Source: Bacteroides bouchesdurhonensis
GTDB lineage: Bacteria; Bacteroidota; Bacteroidia; Bacteroidales; Bacteroidaceae
Direction of reading: 5' to 3'
Length of the DNA: 64,000 nucleotides
Assembly (NCBI RefSeq): GCF_900155865.1
Contig: NZ_LT707006.1
Span: 4,447,779-4,511,778 of the forward strand
Shown: positions 44,198-53,211 of the stretch, in pieces
Numbering within the stretch: the stretch's first letter is position 1
How the letters are laid out: each line of letters starts with the position of its first letter
Notes under the pieces: model-generated
Database searches by the model: none
Told to the model about the DNA's origin: nothing
Seen by the model: the letters and a program-made list of their open reading frames with translations, nothing else
Position numbers and translations under genes: made by a program

Positions 44198-45586
44198 TTA
44201 TTTATCAGAAGCCTTTTTACTTAATGTATTTTTCTCATCTGTTACCAATGTGATAATAACAACTCCATCCTTTTTCAAAACATTTATAGACTTTTGTTTA
44301 GCAATCGTCTGTATTAGCCAAACACCATCTTTCCCTTTCTCTCCATACATTTCAAGTGCAACTTTATCCTGTAACACGGTCAAACTCGCTATACTATCCT
44401 GAGAAATTCCAGACAATGGCTCATCTCCCACTGCTTCTTTTCCATTAATGATAATCAACGGCTTTTTACCATCTGATCTCATCTTATTTATGGTAGGAGC
44501 ATATAATACACATGATTCTTCACTGACTGCGAGCGAATCTGCAGAATAGGCCAAAGGCATATGTGATGGTAAGCCTGCAATTTTTTGCTTTAGTGAATCC
44601 TTATCATTACTTATTTTCTCCACTTTTGCTTCGATAATTGCAGCCAAATCATTAACTTTGACGGTCGAAATTTCTTCAGCTTTTTCTGAGGTTTCGGGAC
44701 GGGCAAAAGCTGACACTGCAAAGGCTGCTAATGGAAGTACATATATATACTTCAAACGTGCCCATGGACTTGATTTTTCTTTTAACATCATAGTGATACG
44801 TTTTTTAAGTTTACTGTGATTAAAGCTGTTGGCCATAGAGTAGAGCCTTGTGCCAACAGCTTTTTTGATTAATAATAATTGATATTCTCTTATATCTATC
44901 CCTTTTTTGATTACTGTTTCGTCTGCTTCATATTCATGAATATTCTGCATTTCCTGTTTCAGCAACCACGCACTAGGATTGAACCATTGGAAAAAAATAC
45001 AAATATCAGCGAGAAGTAAATCTATTGAATGTCGATTATGTAAATGCGCCATTTCATGAAGAAGAATAGCTTTACCATCCTCTTCCAAATCTTTGCGAGA
45101 GATAACAATATACTTCATCCAACTGAATGGTGAAATCTCACGCTCATGTACAATTAATGTAATACCTCCTTTTAATTCTTTCCGTTTTCCTGATTTAATC
45201 AATAACAATAAACGTGATAAAGAATATAAATTCCGGCATGTGAAATACAAAATCCCGACCCAATAAATGACTAATAAAATTTGTGTCCAGGCTATAGTAA
45301 TATCCTCCGATTGCGTAGTTACAACATCTACAGAATGTATAGTATCCACCATCACCAATAATTGTTCAACGGTTTGTACAGCTTGATGAACCTCCGTCTC
45401 CTGAGTTGTTGTTAGTACTATAATAGGAATGGATAATGATAAAAACAATATTCCCAATAATGCCATCCGGTTGAGTCGATGAAACGTCTCCCGACTTAAC
45501 AGTAAGCGGTAGAACAAATAAAATAATGACAAACAGATTGCCGATTTCAGAATATATGTATAAAATGAGAGTTCCATATTGAACAC
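44198..45586 (-). CDS. M56 (BlaR1-like) membrane metallopeptidase
   Basis: 462 residues. N-terminal membrane segments (about 10-30, 38-56, 98-118) flank a cytoplasmic loop with the gluzincin motif HEMAH (H177, E178, H181). A further hydrophobic segment at about 275-292 precedes a periplasmic tail. The tail (LIIINGKEAVGDEP, GKDGVWLIQT) resembles the plug-like C-terminal domain frequent in Bacteroidetes M56 proteins, not a penicillin sensor. BlaR1 proteins normally pair with a BlaI repressor; none is encoded next to it. Confidence 0.85.
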   Translation of the reverse strand: MFNMELSFYTYILKSAICLSLFYLFYRLLLSRETFHRLNRMALLGILFLSLSIPIIVLTTTQETEVHQAVQTVEQLLVMVDTIHSVDVVTTQSEDITIAWTQILLVIYWVGILYFTCRNLYSLSRLLLLIKSGKRKELKGGITLIVHEREISPFSWMKYIVISRKDLEEDGKAILLHEMAHLHNRHSIDLLLADICIFFQWFNPSAWLLKQEMQNIHEYEADETVIKKGIDIREYQLLLIKKAVGTRLYSMANSFNHSKLKKRITMMLKEKSSPWARLKYIYVLPLAAFAVSAFARPETSEKAEEISTVKVNDLAAIIEAKVEKISNDKDSLKQKIAGLPSHMPLAYSADSLAVSEESCVLYAPTINKMRSDGKKPLIIINGKEAVGDEPLSGISQDSIASLTVLQDKVALEMYGEKGKDGVWLIQTIAKQKSINVLKKDGVVIITLVTDEKNTLSKKASDK

Positions 45587-45644
45587 ACCATAAAAAGAAT
45601 GATACGCTCAATTTATTTGATATTTATTGCAATACAATGTACAA

Positions 45645-45959
45645 TTAGCATCCCTGGATCTTATCTATAATAAAATTTCCAATAAAAAACAGATCACCAA
45701 TAAACACTACTCCAAATACTAAAAACGTAAAACAAGTACTCCAACGAGCTTTCACTCCTTCTTCCCCACTTTTTATACGAAGCAAAGAACTATGCAAACA
45801 ATCACCTGCAATAAATAACACAAACAAACTAGGAATCAAATCACCCCATGAGACTAGCCACAAATTATCCCCTTTCCCCATCAAGAAAGTCAATACTACT
45901 GCCAATAGAAAAACGGAAGCATACTGCAAATCTTTTCTTTTTGAATTCATAGCGGTCAT
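45645..45959 (-). CDS. Small membrane protein of unknown function
   Basis: 104 residues with three hydrophobic segments (about 13-30, 35-53, 75-97), so an inner-membrane protein. It occupies the position where BlaI would be expected, 58 bp upstream of the M56 gene, and the two should be one transcript from the promoter at 45985. I recognise no family. It may be an accessory subunit or a substrate of the peptidase. Confidence 0.6.
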   Translation of the reverse strand: MTAMNSKRKDLQYASVFLLAVVLTFLMGKGDNLWLVSWGDLIPSLFVLFIAGDCLHSSLLRIKSGEEGVKARWSTCFTFLVFGVVFIGDLFFIGNFIIDKIQGC

Positions 45960-45977
45960 TATTTAAAGTACTTTTCA

Positions 45978-45985
45978 CAAAGATA
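45978..45985 (-). promoter_or_regulatory. Promoter -7 element of the M56 operon
   Basis: TATCTTTG on the minus strand, 18 bp before the start codon at 45959. The divergent dipeptidyl peptidase promoter lies about 170 bp away. Confidence 0.55.
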
Positions 45986-46153
45986 TTGAATCTCTTTTAT
46001 AATCCACACTGAGTTTTTATAAAATTCAGTCACATTACAAAAAAAATCAAAAGTCATCACCGCCCAATTAACTAAACAGCCGCAATTGGATACTAAACAA
46101 ACATAAAAGTAAAGAAAACAAGAGGTTATCACAAACTAAAAAAGAGCTTGTAT

Positions 46154-46184
46154 TTTGAGGTATCTAAGTTTATTGTTACATTTG
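46154..46184 (+). promoter_or_regulatory. Promoter of the dipeptidyl peptidase gene
   Basis: TTTG at 46154-46157 and TACATTTG at 46177-46184 with a 19-bp spacer match the Bacteroides consensus fully. Confidence 0.75.
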
Positions 46185-46241
46185 CAACATTGAATTATAC
46201 CATATCCACTACTATAAATAAAATATAAAACGATTCATAAA

Positions 46242-48452
46242 ATGAAAAAAATAAATTTGGCTCTGCTCTTTTGCCTGCTCAGTCTCGCCGGAATGGCACA
46301 AGGACAAAAGGCACTTGATCTCAAAGATATCACCACCGGACGTTTCCGTACGGAAAACATCCAAGGAGTAATCCCAATGTTTGATGGTGAACATTACACA
46401 CAAATGAATGCCAACAGAACACAAATCATCAAGTACTCTTTCCGTACAGGAGAAAAAGTAGAAGTTATCTTTGATGTAAATACCGCTCGTGAATGCGATT
46501 TCAAGAGCTTCGACAGTTATCAATTCTCTCCGGACGGAAAACAATTATTGATTGCAACCCAAACAACCCCGATTTATCGGCGTTCTTATACAGCTGTGCA
46601 TTATATTTACCCTTTAAAACGCAATGATAAAGGAGTTACGACAAACAACATAATTGAACGGCTGTCGGACGGTGGTCCTCAACAAGCCCCCGTCTTTTCT
46701 CCGGACGGAACAATGATTGCATTTGTCAGGGACAACAATATTTTCCTCGTAAAAATGCTTTATGGCAACAGTGAAAGTCAGGTTACTGAAGATGGGAAAG
46801 CAAACTCAGTTATCAACGGTGTACCGGATTGGGTATATGAAGAAGAGTTCGGATTCAACAGTGCTCTAGAGTTCAGCGCGGATAATACCATGATCGCTTT
46901 TATCCGTTTCGATGAATCGGAAGTTCCCTCCTACTCTTTTCCCCTTTTCGCCGGAGAAGCTCCCCGTATCGATGCATTAAAAGATTATCCGGGACAATAC
47001 AGTTATAAATATCCGAAAGCCGGATATCCCAACTCTAAAGTAGAAGTGCGTACTTATGACATCAAGTCTCACGTTACCCGTACTATGAAACTTCCGATTG
47101 ATCCAGACGCATATATTCCCCGTATACGCTTTACAAAGGATGCCAGCAAATTGGCTATTATGACATTAAACCGTCATCAGGATCGTTTCGATCTTTATTT
47201 TGCAGATCCACGCTCAACACTCTGCAAGTTAATTTTACGCGATGAATCACCTTATTATATAAAGGAGAATGTATTAGATAATATTCAGTTCTATCCGGAA
47301 AATTTCAGTTTGCTTAGCGAACGCGATGGTTTCAGCCATCTGTATTGGTATAGTATGGGCGGAAACCTGATAAAGAAAGTAACGAATGGTAAGTTCGAAG
47401 TCAAGGACTTCCTAGGCTATAGCGAAGAAGATGGTTCTTTCTATTTTACCAGTAACGAAGAAAGCCCATTACGTAAAGCAGTCTATAAAATAGATAAAAA
47501 AGGGAATAAGATAAAACTTTCTCAACAGGTGGGAACAAATACTCCACTTTTCAGTAAAACGATGAAGTATTATATGAATAAGTTTTCGAACTTAGATACT
47601 CCATTGCTTATCACGCTCAATGATAACACTGGTAAAACATTAAAAACACTCGTTACCAATGATCCATTGAAACAGGCTTTATCTGGATATGCCATACCGA
47701 AAAAGGAATTCTTCTCTTTCCAAACAACAGATGGTGTATCACTCAATGGCTGGATGATGAAACCTGTTGATTTCAGTGCTTCAAAGAAATATCCGGTGCT
47801 TATGTACCAATATAGCGGACCTGGTTCTCAACAGGTTCTCGACACTTGGGAGATCAGTTGGGAAACTTACATGGCAAGTCTCGGTTATATCGTAGTATGC
47901 GTAGATGGTCGTGGAACCGGAGGTCGTGGAGAAGCATTCGAAAAATGCACTTACCTAAAAATTGGTGTAAAAGAAGCGAAAGATCAGGTGGAAACAGCTC
48001 TTTATCTGGGCAAACAACCATATGTAGACAAAGATCGTATTGGAATCTGGGGCTGGAGTTACGGTGGTTATATGACTATCATGAGTATGAGTGAAGGAAC
48101 TCCGGTATTTAAAGCAGGAGTAGCTGTTGCAGCTCCAACCGACTGGCGTTTCTATGATACAGTATATACCGAACGTTTTATGCGTACTCCGAAAGAAAAT
48201 GCGGAAGGATATAAAGAATCTTCTGCATTCACTCGGGCCGACAAGCTACATGGCAACTTATTGCTCGTACATGGTATGGCTGATGATAACGTTCACTTCC
48301 AGAACTGTGCAGAATATGCGGAGCAATTAGTACAGCTCGGGAAACAATTCGACATGCAGATATATACGAATCGTAACCATGGCATATATGGTGGAAACAC
48401 TCGCCAGCATTTATATAACCGGATAACTAACTTCTTCCTGAACAACTTGTAA
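46242..48452 (+). CDS. S9 family dipeptidyl peptidase (DPP IV type)
   Basis: 736 residues, signal peptide about 1-21 (AGMAQGQ), so periplasmic. Beta-propeller domain about 60-460 with EEEFGFNSALEFS, which carries the Glu pair of DPP IV enzymes. Hydrolase domain at the C-terminus with nucleophile WGWSYGGYM, acid GMADDNVHF and base NRNHGI. Removes N-terminal dipeptides, probably after proline or alanine, and serves peptide use in the periplasm. The stop overlaps the lipA start by one base (TAATG). Confidence 0.93.
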   Translation: MKKINLALLFCLLSLAGMAQGQKALDLKDITTGRFRTENIQGVIPMFDGEHYTQMNANRTQIIKYSFRTGEKVEVIFDVNTARECDFKSFDSYQFSPDGKQLLIATQTTPIYRRSYTAVHYIYPLKRNDKGVTTNNIIERLSDGGPQQAPVFSPDGTMIAFVRDNNIFLVKMLYGNSESQVTEDGKANSVINGVPDWVYEEEFGFNSALEFSADNTMIAFIRFDESEVPSYSFPLFAGEAPRIDALKDYPGQYSYKYPKAGYPNSKVEVRTYDIKSHVTRTMKLPIDPDAYIPRIRFTKDASKLAIMTLNRHQDRFDLYFADPRSTLCKLILRDESPYYIKENVLDNIQFYPENFSLLSERDGFSHLYWYSMGGNLIKKVTNGKFEVKDFLGYSEEDGSFYFTSNEESPLRKAVYKIDKKGNKIKLSQQVGTNTPLFSKTMKYYMNKFSNLDTPLLITLNDNTGKTLKTLVTNDPLKQALSGYAIPKKEFFSFQTTDGVSLNGWMMKPVDFSASKKYPVLMYQYSGPGSQQVLDTWEISWETYMASLGYIVVCVDGRGTGGRGEAFEKCTYLKIGVKEAKDQVETALYLGKQPYVDKDRIGIWGWSYGGYMTIMSMSEGTPVFKAGVAVAAPTDWRFYDTVYTERFMRTPKENAEGYKESSAFTRADKLHGNLLLVHGMADDNVHFQNCAEYAEQLVQLGKQFDMQIYTNRNHGIYGGNTRQHLYNRITNFFLNNL

Positions 48453-49300
48453 TGACTGATAGAGTACGTAAGCCTGAATGGCTGAAAATCAATATCGGTG
48501 CTAACGAACGATATACTGAAACAAAACGAATCGTAGACTCCCACTGCCTGCATACGATATGTAGCAGTGGGCGTTGCCCTAATATGGGTGAATGTTGGGG
48601 AAAGGGAACAGCAACATTTATGATTGGAGGTGACATCTGTACCCGTAGCTGCAAATTCTGTAACACGCGAACAGGTCGTCCTCAACCTTTGGACAGTAGC
48701 GAACCTACTCATGTTGCCGAATCTATCACTTTGATGAAACTCGACCATGCAGTCATTACTTCTGTCGATCGGGATGACCTATCCGATTTAGGAGCTAGCC
48801 ACTGGGCAAAAACAATTCGGGAAATAAAACGTCTGAATCCTAAAACGACCATCGAAGTGCTTGTTCCTGATTTTCAAGGAAAGATGGAACTACTAGACAT
48901 GATAATTGAATCCTGCCCCGATATCATCTCTCACAACATGGAAACGGTACGACGTATCAGTCCGTTAGTACGTAGCGCAGCCAATTATGACACTAGTTTG
49001 AAAGTCATTGAACATATCTCACAAAGCGGTGCAAAATCGAAAAGTGGTATTATGGTAGGTTTAGGAGAAACTCCCCAGGAAGTAGAAGAGTTGATGGACG
49101 ATTTATTAAAGGCCGGTTGCCAGATACTTACTATTGGACAATACCTACAACCCAGCCATCGCCATTATCCGGTAGCAGAGTATGTTACCCCTCAACAATT
49201 TGTTATTTATAAAACAATCGGTTTAGAAAAAGGATTTAACATTGTAGAGAGTGCTCCACTTGTTCGCTCATCCTATCATGCAGAGAAACATATAAGATAG
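48452..49300 (+). CDS. lipA: Lipoyl synthase
   Basis: 282 residues. Radical SAM enzyme that inserts two sulfurs into octanoyl domains. The auxiliary-cluster cysteines are in CSSGRCPNMGEC and the SAM-cluster motif is CTRSCKFC; VRSSYHA near the end is the conserved RSSY serine region. Full length. It is translationally coupled to the upstream peptidase by a one-base stop/start overlap, although the functions appear unrelated. Confidence 0.96.
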   Translation: MTDRVRKPEWLKINIGANERYTETKRIVDSHCLHTICSSGRCPNMGECWGKGTATFMIGGDICTRSCKFCNTRTGRPQPLDSSEPTHVAESITLMKLDHAVITSVDRDDLSDLGASHWAKTIREIKRLNPKTTIEVLVPDFQGKMELLDMIIESCPDIISHNMETVRRISPLVRSAANYDTSLKVIEHISQSGAKSKSGIMVGLGETPQEVEELMDDLLKAGCQILTIGQYLQPSHRHYPVAEYVTPQQFVIYKTIGLEKGFNIVESAPLVRSSYHAEKHIR

Positions 49301-49364
49301 AAAACAAAACACATTCTCTATTTGTTTTATATGTATAACACCGGCAAATAATGATACAAGAGAG

Positions 49365-50486
49365 ATGAAGCATAAAGGAATACTTTCTTCCGCATTTAAC
49401 ATGTCATTGGGTTTTATCCCCGTTATTATTTCCATTTTACTGTGTGAATTTATAACGCAAGACACGGCTATTTACATTGGTACAGGTTTAGGTATCGTGG
49501 GTATTTATCTATTGCTTCATCGCAAAGGTATACTAATACCTAATTTCATCCTATACATATCGACCGTAATATTATTCCTGCTGACACTTGCCACGTTTAT
49601 TCCGGGTGACTTTGTTCCTAACGGAGCTCTTCCACTTACTTTAGAAGTAAGTGTTCTCATTCCGATGCTGATACTCTATATGCACAAAAAAAGATTCATC
49701 AATCACTTTTTGCGGCAAATAGGTTCTTGTAATAAACGTTTATATGCCCAAGGTGCGGAATCATCCATAGTTTCTGCCCGCATTGCTTTAATATTCGGAA
49801 TATTACATTTCTTAATTATCAGCATTGTAGTTGTTTTCCAAGATACTGAAACTCCGACAAGTATGCTTATTCTTTATAAGATACTTCCCCCTAGTGTCTT
49901 TATCCTTAGTATTTTGTTCAATCAGGTTGCCATCCGATATTTCAATCATTTAATGGCTCATACCGAATATGTTCCTATTGTAACTACCCAAGGAGACGTG
50001 ATAGGAAAAAGCCTTGCCATTGAAGCAATCAATTATAAGAATGCGTATATAAACCCTGTTATCAGAATCGCCGTTTCCACTCACGGAATGTTATTCCTCT
50101 GTGACCGCCCGATGACTGCCATACTGGATAAAGGCAAAACAGACATACCCATGGAATGTTATCTCCGTTTTGGCGAGTCTTTATCAGACGGCGTCTCCCG
50201 CTTATTCAATAACGCCTTTCCTCATGCGGATCAATCAATCAAACCTAAATTTAATATCGTCTACCATTTTGAGAATGAAGTAACCAACCGTCTTATTTAC
50301 CTATTCATAGCAGAAATAGAAGACGACTCCATACTTTGCAGCCCACGCTTTAAGAACAGCAAATTATGGAGCTTCAAACAGATAGAGGAAAATTTGGACA
50401 AAGGTTTCTTTAGTAGCTGTTTCGAAGAAGAATACGAGCACCTTAAAGAGGTTATTTGTATAAGAGAAAAATACAAGGAATCTTAG
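49365..50486 (+). CDS. Polytopic membrane protein with NUDIX-like C-terminus, unknown
   Basis: 373 residues. Six or so hydrophobic segments occupy about 10-190. The soluble C-terminal part (about 195-373) has the strand-turn pattern of a NUDIX fold (VIRIAVSTHGMLFL, then LIYLFIAEIEDD and KLWSFKQIEENL). The region where the Nudix box would sit (LRFGESLSDGVSRLFNNAF) lacks the catalytic EExG pattern, so it looks degenerate. NUDIX is a tentative reading. The 3' end overlaps the end of the convergent methyltransferase gene by 35 bp. Confidence 0.6.
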   Translation: MKHKGILSSAFNMSLGFIPVIISILLCEFITQDTAIYIGTGLGIVGIYLLLHRKGILIPNFILYISTVILFLLTLATFIPGDFVPNGALPLTLEVSVLIPMLILYMHKKRFINHFLRQIGSCNKRLYAQGAESSIVSARIALIFGILHFLIISIVVVFQDTETPTSMLILYKILPPSVFILSILFNQVAIRYFNHLMAHTEYVPIVTTQGDVIGKSLAIEAINYKNAYINPVIRIAVSTHGMLFLCDRPMTAILDKGKTDIPMECYLRFGESLSDGVSRLFNNAFPHADQSIKPKFNIVYHFENEVTNRLIYLFIAEIEDDSILCSPRFKNSKLWSFKQIEENLDKGFFSSCFEEEYEHLKEVICIREKYKES

Positions 50487-51156
50487 ATAAGTCAGGAAGA
50501 TTTCCCTTCCAATCCTTTACTGCACGGGTTTGTATATATTCATCGTCACAAGTGATATTAGCAGCAATACAGAGTTTAGTCTGAGGACGACAACTTTGTA
50601 AGATATTTTCTATCATCTTATGATTACGGTAAGGTGTCTCAATAAATAGCTGTGTCTGATTTTCAGCATAAACCCGTTGTTCCAAAGCTTTCAATTTTTT
50701 CGAGCGTTCTCCCGGTTCAATCGGCAGATATCCATGAAACGCAAAGCTCTGACCATTGAATCCCGAAGCCATCACAGAAAGAATTATAGAAGAAGGTCCG
50801 ACCAAGGGGACCACTTTCAATTTTTTACGCTGTGCAATGGCAACTACATCTGCTCCCGGATCGGCTACTGCCGGACAGCCCGCTTCGGAGATTACTCCCA
50901 TAGAGGCACCACCGATCAATGGTTTCAAATAGCCGGAAATATCTTCAGGAGAAGTATGTTTGTTTAATGGGTAGAATGTTAATGAATCAATATCGATATC
51001 ATGATCAACCTTTTTCAGGAAACGACGGGCTGAACGGATATCTTCGACTATAAAATACCGAATACCATGAATTATTTCTGCATTATAGGAAGGCAACACC
51101 TTCTCAATGGATGTATCACCCAACGTAACAGGTAACAGATAAAGAGCAGTTTCCAT
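50452..51156 (-). CDS. RsmI-like SAM-dependent methyltransferase
   Basis: 234 residues of the tetrapyrrole-methylase superfamily. Features are GVISEAGCPAVADPG at the SAM site, VPLVGPSSIILSVMASG and FHGYLPIE. RsmI methylates 16S rRNA C1402; this shorter form is common in Bacteroidetes and its exact substrate is uncertain. It follows the GldB-like gene by 43 bp in a leftward operon with fabI, and converges with the membrane gene, overlapping by 35 bp. Confidence 0.85.
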   Translation of the reverse strand: METALYLLPVTLGDTSIEKVLPSYNAEIIHGIRYFIVEDIRSARRFLKKVDHDIDIDSLTFYPLNKHTSPEDISGYLKPLIGGASMGVISEAGCPAVADPGADVVAIAQRKKLKVVPLVGPSSIILSVMASGFNGQSFAFHGYLPIEPGERSKKLKALEQRVYAENQTQLFIETPYRNHKMIENILQSCRPQTKLCIAANITCDDEYIQTRAVKDWKGNLPDLSKIPCIFLLYK

Positions 51157-51199
51157 TTTTTAATAAAGAGTTAAGAATGAAGAATGAAACTGGATATAA

Positions 51200-52204
51200 T
51201 TAAGAAGCCGGATAGCCGGATTCTTTGAGCATTTTATGATAATCCTTTCTTTCCAGCAAGTCTTTCAGTTTGAGTTCTTTATGCTTCTTCATATAAGAAG
51301 CAATAATCTGCGCTCCCATCCAAGTGCCAATCGATGCCGGAGCTTGTTCACCCAACATATCGATAGCCGCTGCCGGTTTCATATAATACCGGATAATCAT
51401 CGGGTCGCGTGCATGTAGGTGATCATTCGACTGAATGTAATTCCAAATATCCTTTTCATGTTCCTTACACCATTTATGCTCTTCTTCAGAATACCCTATT
51501 GCCTCACCGATATTATCATAATCCAACAGACTCTGCATCACATAATAAATCTTTCCATAATGCAGCATCCTGTCGATCAAACATGTACCCTCATGATAAT
51601 CCAGACCATAACGACTCAATAGATAGAACACAAAACAATCCGGAGCTATTCGTTCCGGACGCATGGAACGGCACTGATAATCGTAATAAAAACGCTTATA
51701 AAGAGGATAATCTTCCCCCATATATTTATCAAGGCTGATTCCCAACAAGGTATCCACTACAACGATGGACTCATTAAATGCCGACACTTGTGAATAAATA
51801 AACGGCACTTTCGTCTCAGGAACTTCCTTTTTTAGTTTCCGAAAGCCTTTATTCAACTCTTTCTCCACTACATCCAAATTAGGAAATTTCTTTTCTACAT
51901 CGTTCAGCAAACGAATCAAAGTAGTATCCGAATAATAACTCTGTAAGCGTTGAGAAATAGCATCATCTCTCACTTGACCTATCGACAACACATCTTCTAT
52001 CAAGATTTTGGTAGGTTGCTGATAGTTCATTATCAATTTTTGTTTAGCAGAAAAGCTGTTAGAGCGAACATATTCGCTCAACAGCTTATCATATCTTAGA
52101 ACAGAAATCTCTTCTTCCTTCTGCCCGTTCGTCCATGTGCTTATTCCACAGGAGGTAAAAAGGATACATATTAATATAACCAGAAGAGAGATCCGTAGTT
52201 TCAT
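51200..52204 (-). CDS. GldB-like lipoprotein
   Basis: 334 residues with a lipoprotein signal ending ILFTSC. Family features are LGISLDKYMGEDYPLYKRF and MRPERIAPDCFVFYLLSRYG, as in the GldB group, a gliding-motility lipoprotein in Flavobacterium. Bacteroides does not glide, so the function here is probably in the envelope and is unknown. I chose the ATG at 52204, which gives a clean signal peptide and lies 4 bp after the fabI stop; the longer frame would run into fabI. Confidence 0.78.
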   Translation of the reverse strand: MKLRISLLVILICILFTSCGISTWTNGQKEEEISVLRYDKLLSEYVRSNSFSAKQKLIMNYQQPTKILIEDVLSIGQVRDDAISQRLQSYYSDTTLIRLLNDVEKKFPNLDVVEKELNKGFRKLKKEVPETKVPFIYSQVSAFNESIVVVDTLLGISLDKYMGEDYPLYKRFYYDYQCRSMRPERIAPDCFVFYLLSRYGLDYHEGTCLIDRMLHYGKIYYVMQSLLDYDNIGEAIGYSEEEHKWCKEHEKDIWNYIQSNDHLHARDPMIIRYYMKPAAAIDMLGEQAPASIGTWMGAQIIASYMKKHKELKLKDLLERKDYHKMLKESGYPAS

Positions 52205-52208
52205 CTTT

Positions 52209-53066
52209 TTATCCGTAAATAATATTACCGTTTTCGTCCATATATTCATCCAGACCTTTCTCGTAAGTGGCCATTGCACGAAGACTCATACCTACACTAG
52301 AGAACCCGCCATCATGGAAAAGATTCTGCATTGTAACCTTACGGGTAAGATCAGAAAACATAACGATGCAATAATCAGCACATTCGTCAGCAGTTGCATT
52401 TCCCAATGGAGACATACGGTTTGCAAAGTCATACAACTTATCCATACCTTTTACACCCGAACCGGCTGTAGTGAAAGTAGGCGACTGAGATATCGTATTC
52501 ACACGTACGCTATGTTCACGTCCGTAAATGTAACCAAAACTACGTGCAATAGACTCCAGCAATGCTTTTGCATCTGCCATATCATTGTATCCATAGAATG
52601 TACGCTGTGCAGCCACATAACTCAATGCCACGATAGATCCATAATCAGCAATAGCATTCAACTTCTTGGCAGCCTGAATCATTTTATGAAATGAGACAGC
52701 TGAAATGTCCAATGTTTTATCCAACATTCCATAGTCAAGGTCATCGTAAGTACGTTTCTTGCGCACGTTGGGAGACATACCGATAGAGTGAAGAACAAAG
52801 TCTATTTGCCCATTCAGTATGTCCATAGAGGTTTTGAATACATTCGACAAATCCTCCACGTTAGTCGCATCTGCAGGAATGACCTGGCAATTCAATTTCT
52901 CTGCCAATGCATTGACTTCACCCATACGGATAGCCATCGGAGTATTTGATAATGTAATAGTTGCACCTTCTTCTACGGCACGCTCTGCTACTTTCCAGGC
53001 AATTGACTGGTCATTAAGAGCACCGAAGATTATACCTCTTTTTCCTTTCAACAAGTTGTAACTCAT
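52209..53066 (-). CDS. fabI: Enoyl-ACP reductase (NADH)
   Basis: 285 residues. Last step of each fatty-acid elongation cycle. NADH-binding IFGALNDQSIAWKVAERA, catalytic Tyr-x6-Lys in YNDMADAK, and SPTFTTAGSGVKG substrate loop match FabI. Full length. It is first in a three-gene leftward operon and is preceded by a TATCTTTG element at 53098-53091. Confidence 0.95.
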   Translation of the reverse strand: MSYNLLKGKRGIIFGALNDQSIAWKVAERAVEEGATITLSNTPMAIRMGEVNALAEKLNCQVIPADATNVEDLSNVFKTSMDILNGQIDFVLHSIGMSPNVRKKRTYDDLDYGMLDKTLDISAVSFHKMIQAAKKLNAIADYGSIVALSYVAAQRTFYGYNDMADAKALLESIARSFGYIYGREHSVRVNTISQSPTFTTAGSGVKGMDKLYDFANRMSPLGNATADECADYCIVMFSDLTRKVTMQNLFHDGGFSSVGMSLRAMATYEKGLDEYMDENGNIIYG

Positions 53067-53090
53067 ATCTTATAACAGTTAAATTTTGTG

Positions 53091-53098
53091 CAAAGATA
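53091..53098 (-). promoter_or_regulatory. Promoter -7 element of fabI
   Basis: TATCTTTG on the minus strand, 24 bp upstream of the start; a TTTG (53125-53122) lies 23 bp further up, a slightly long spacing. Confidence 0.55.
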
Positions 53099-53211
53099 GC
53101 AACTTTCTGCATAAAAACACGCAAAGTGTGTAAATAAGTAAACACCTTGCCACTTTTTCAATTATTTTTGCATCATAAAAACATAAAGATATTATAATCA
53201 TCTTCCGAATC

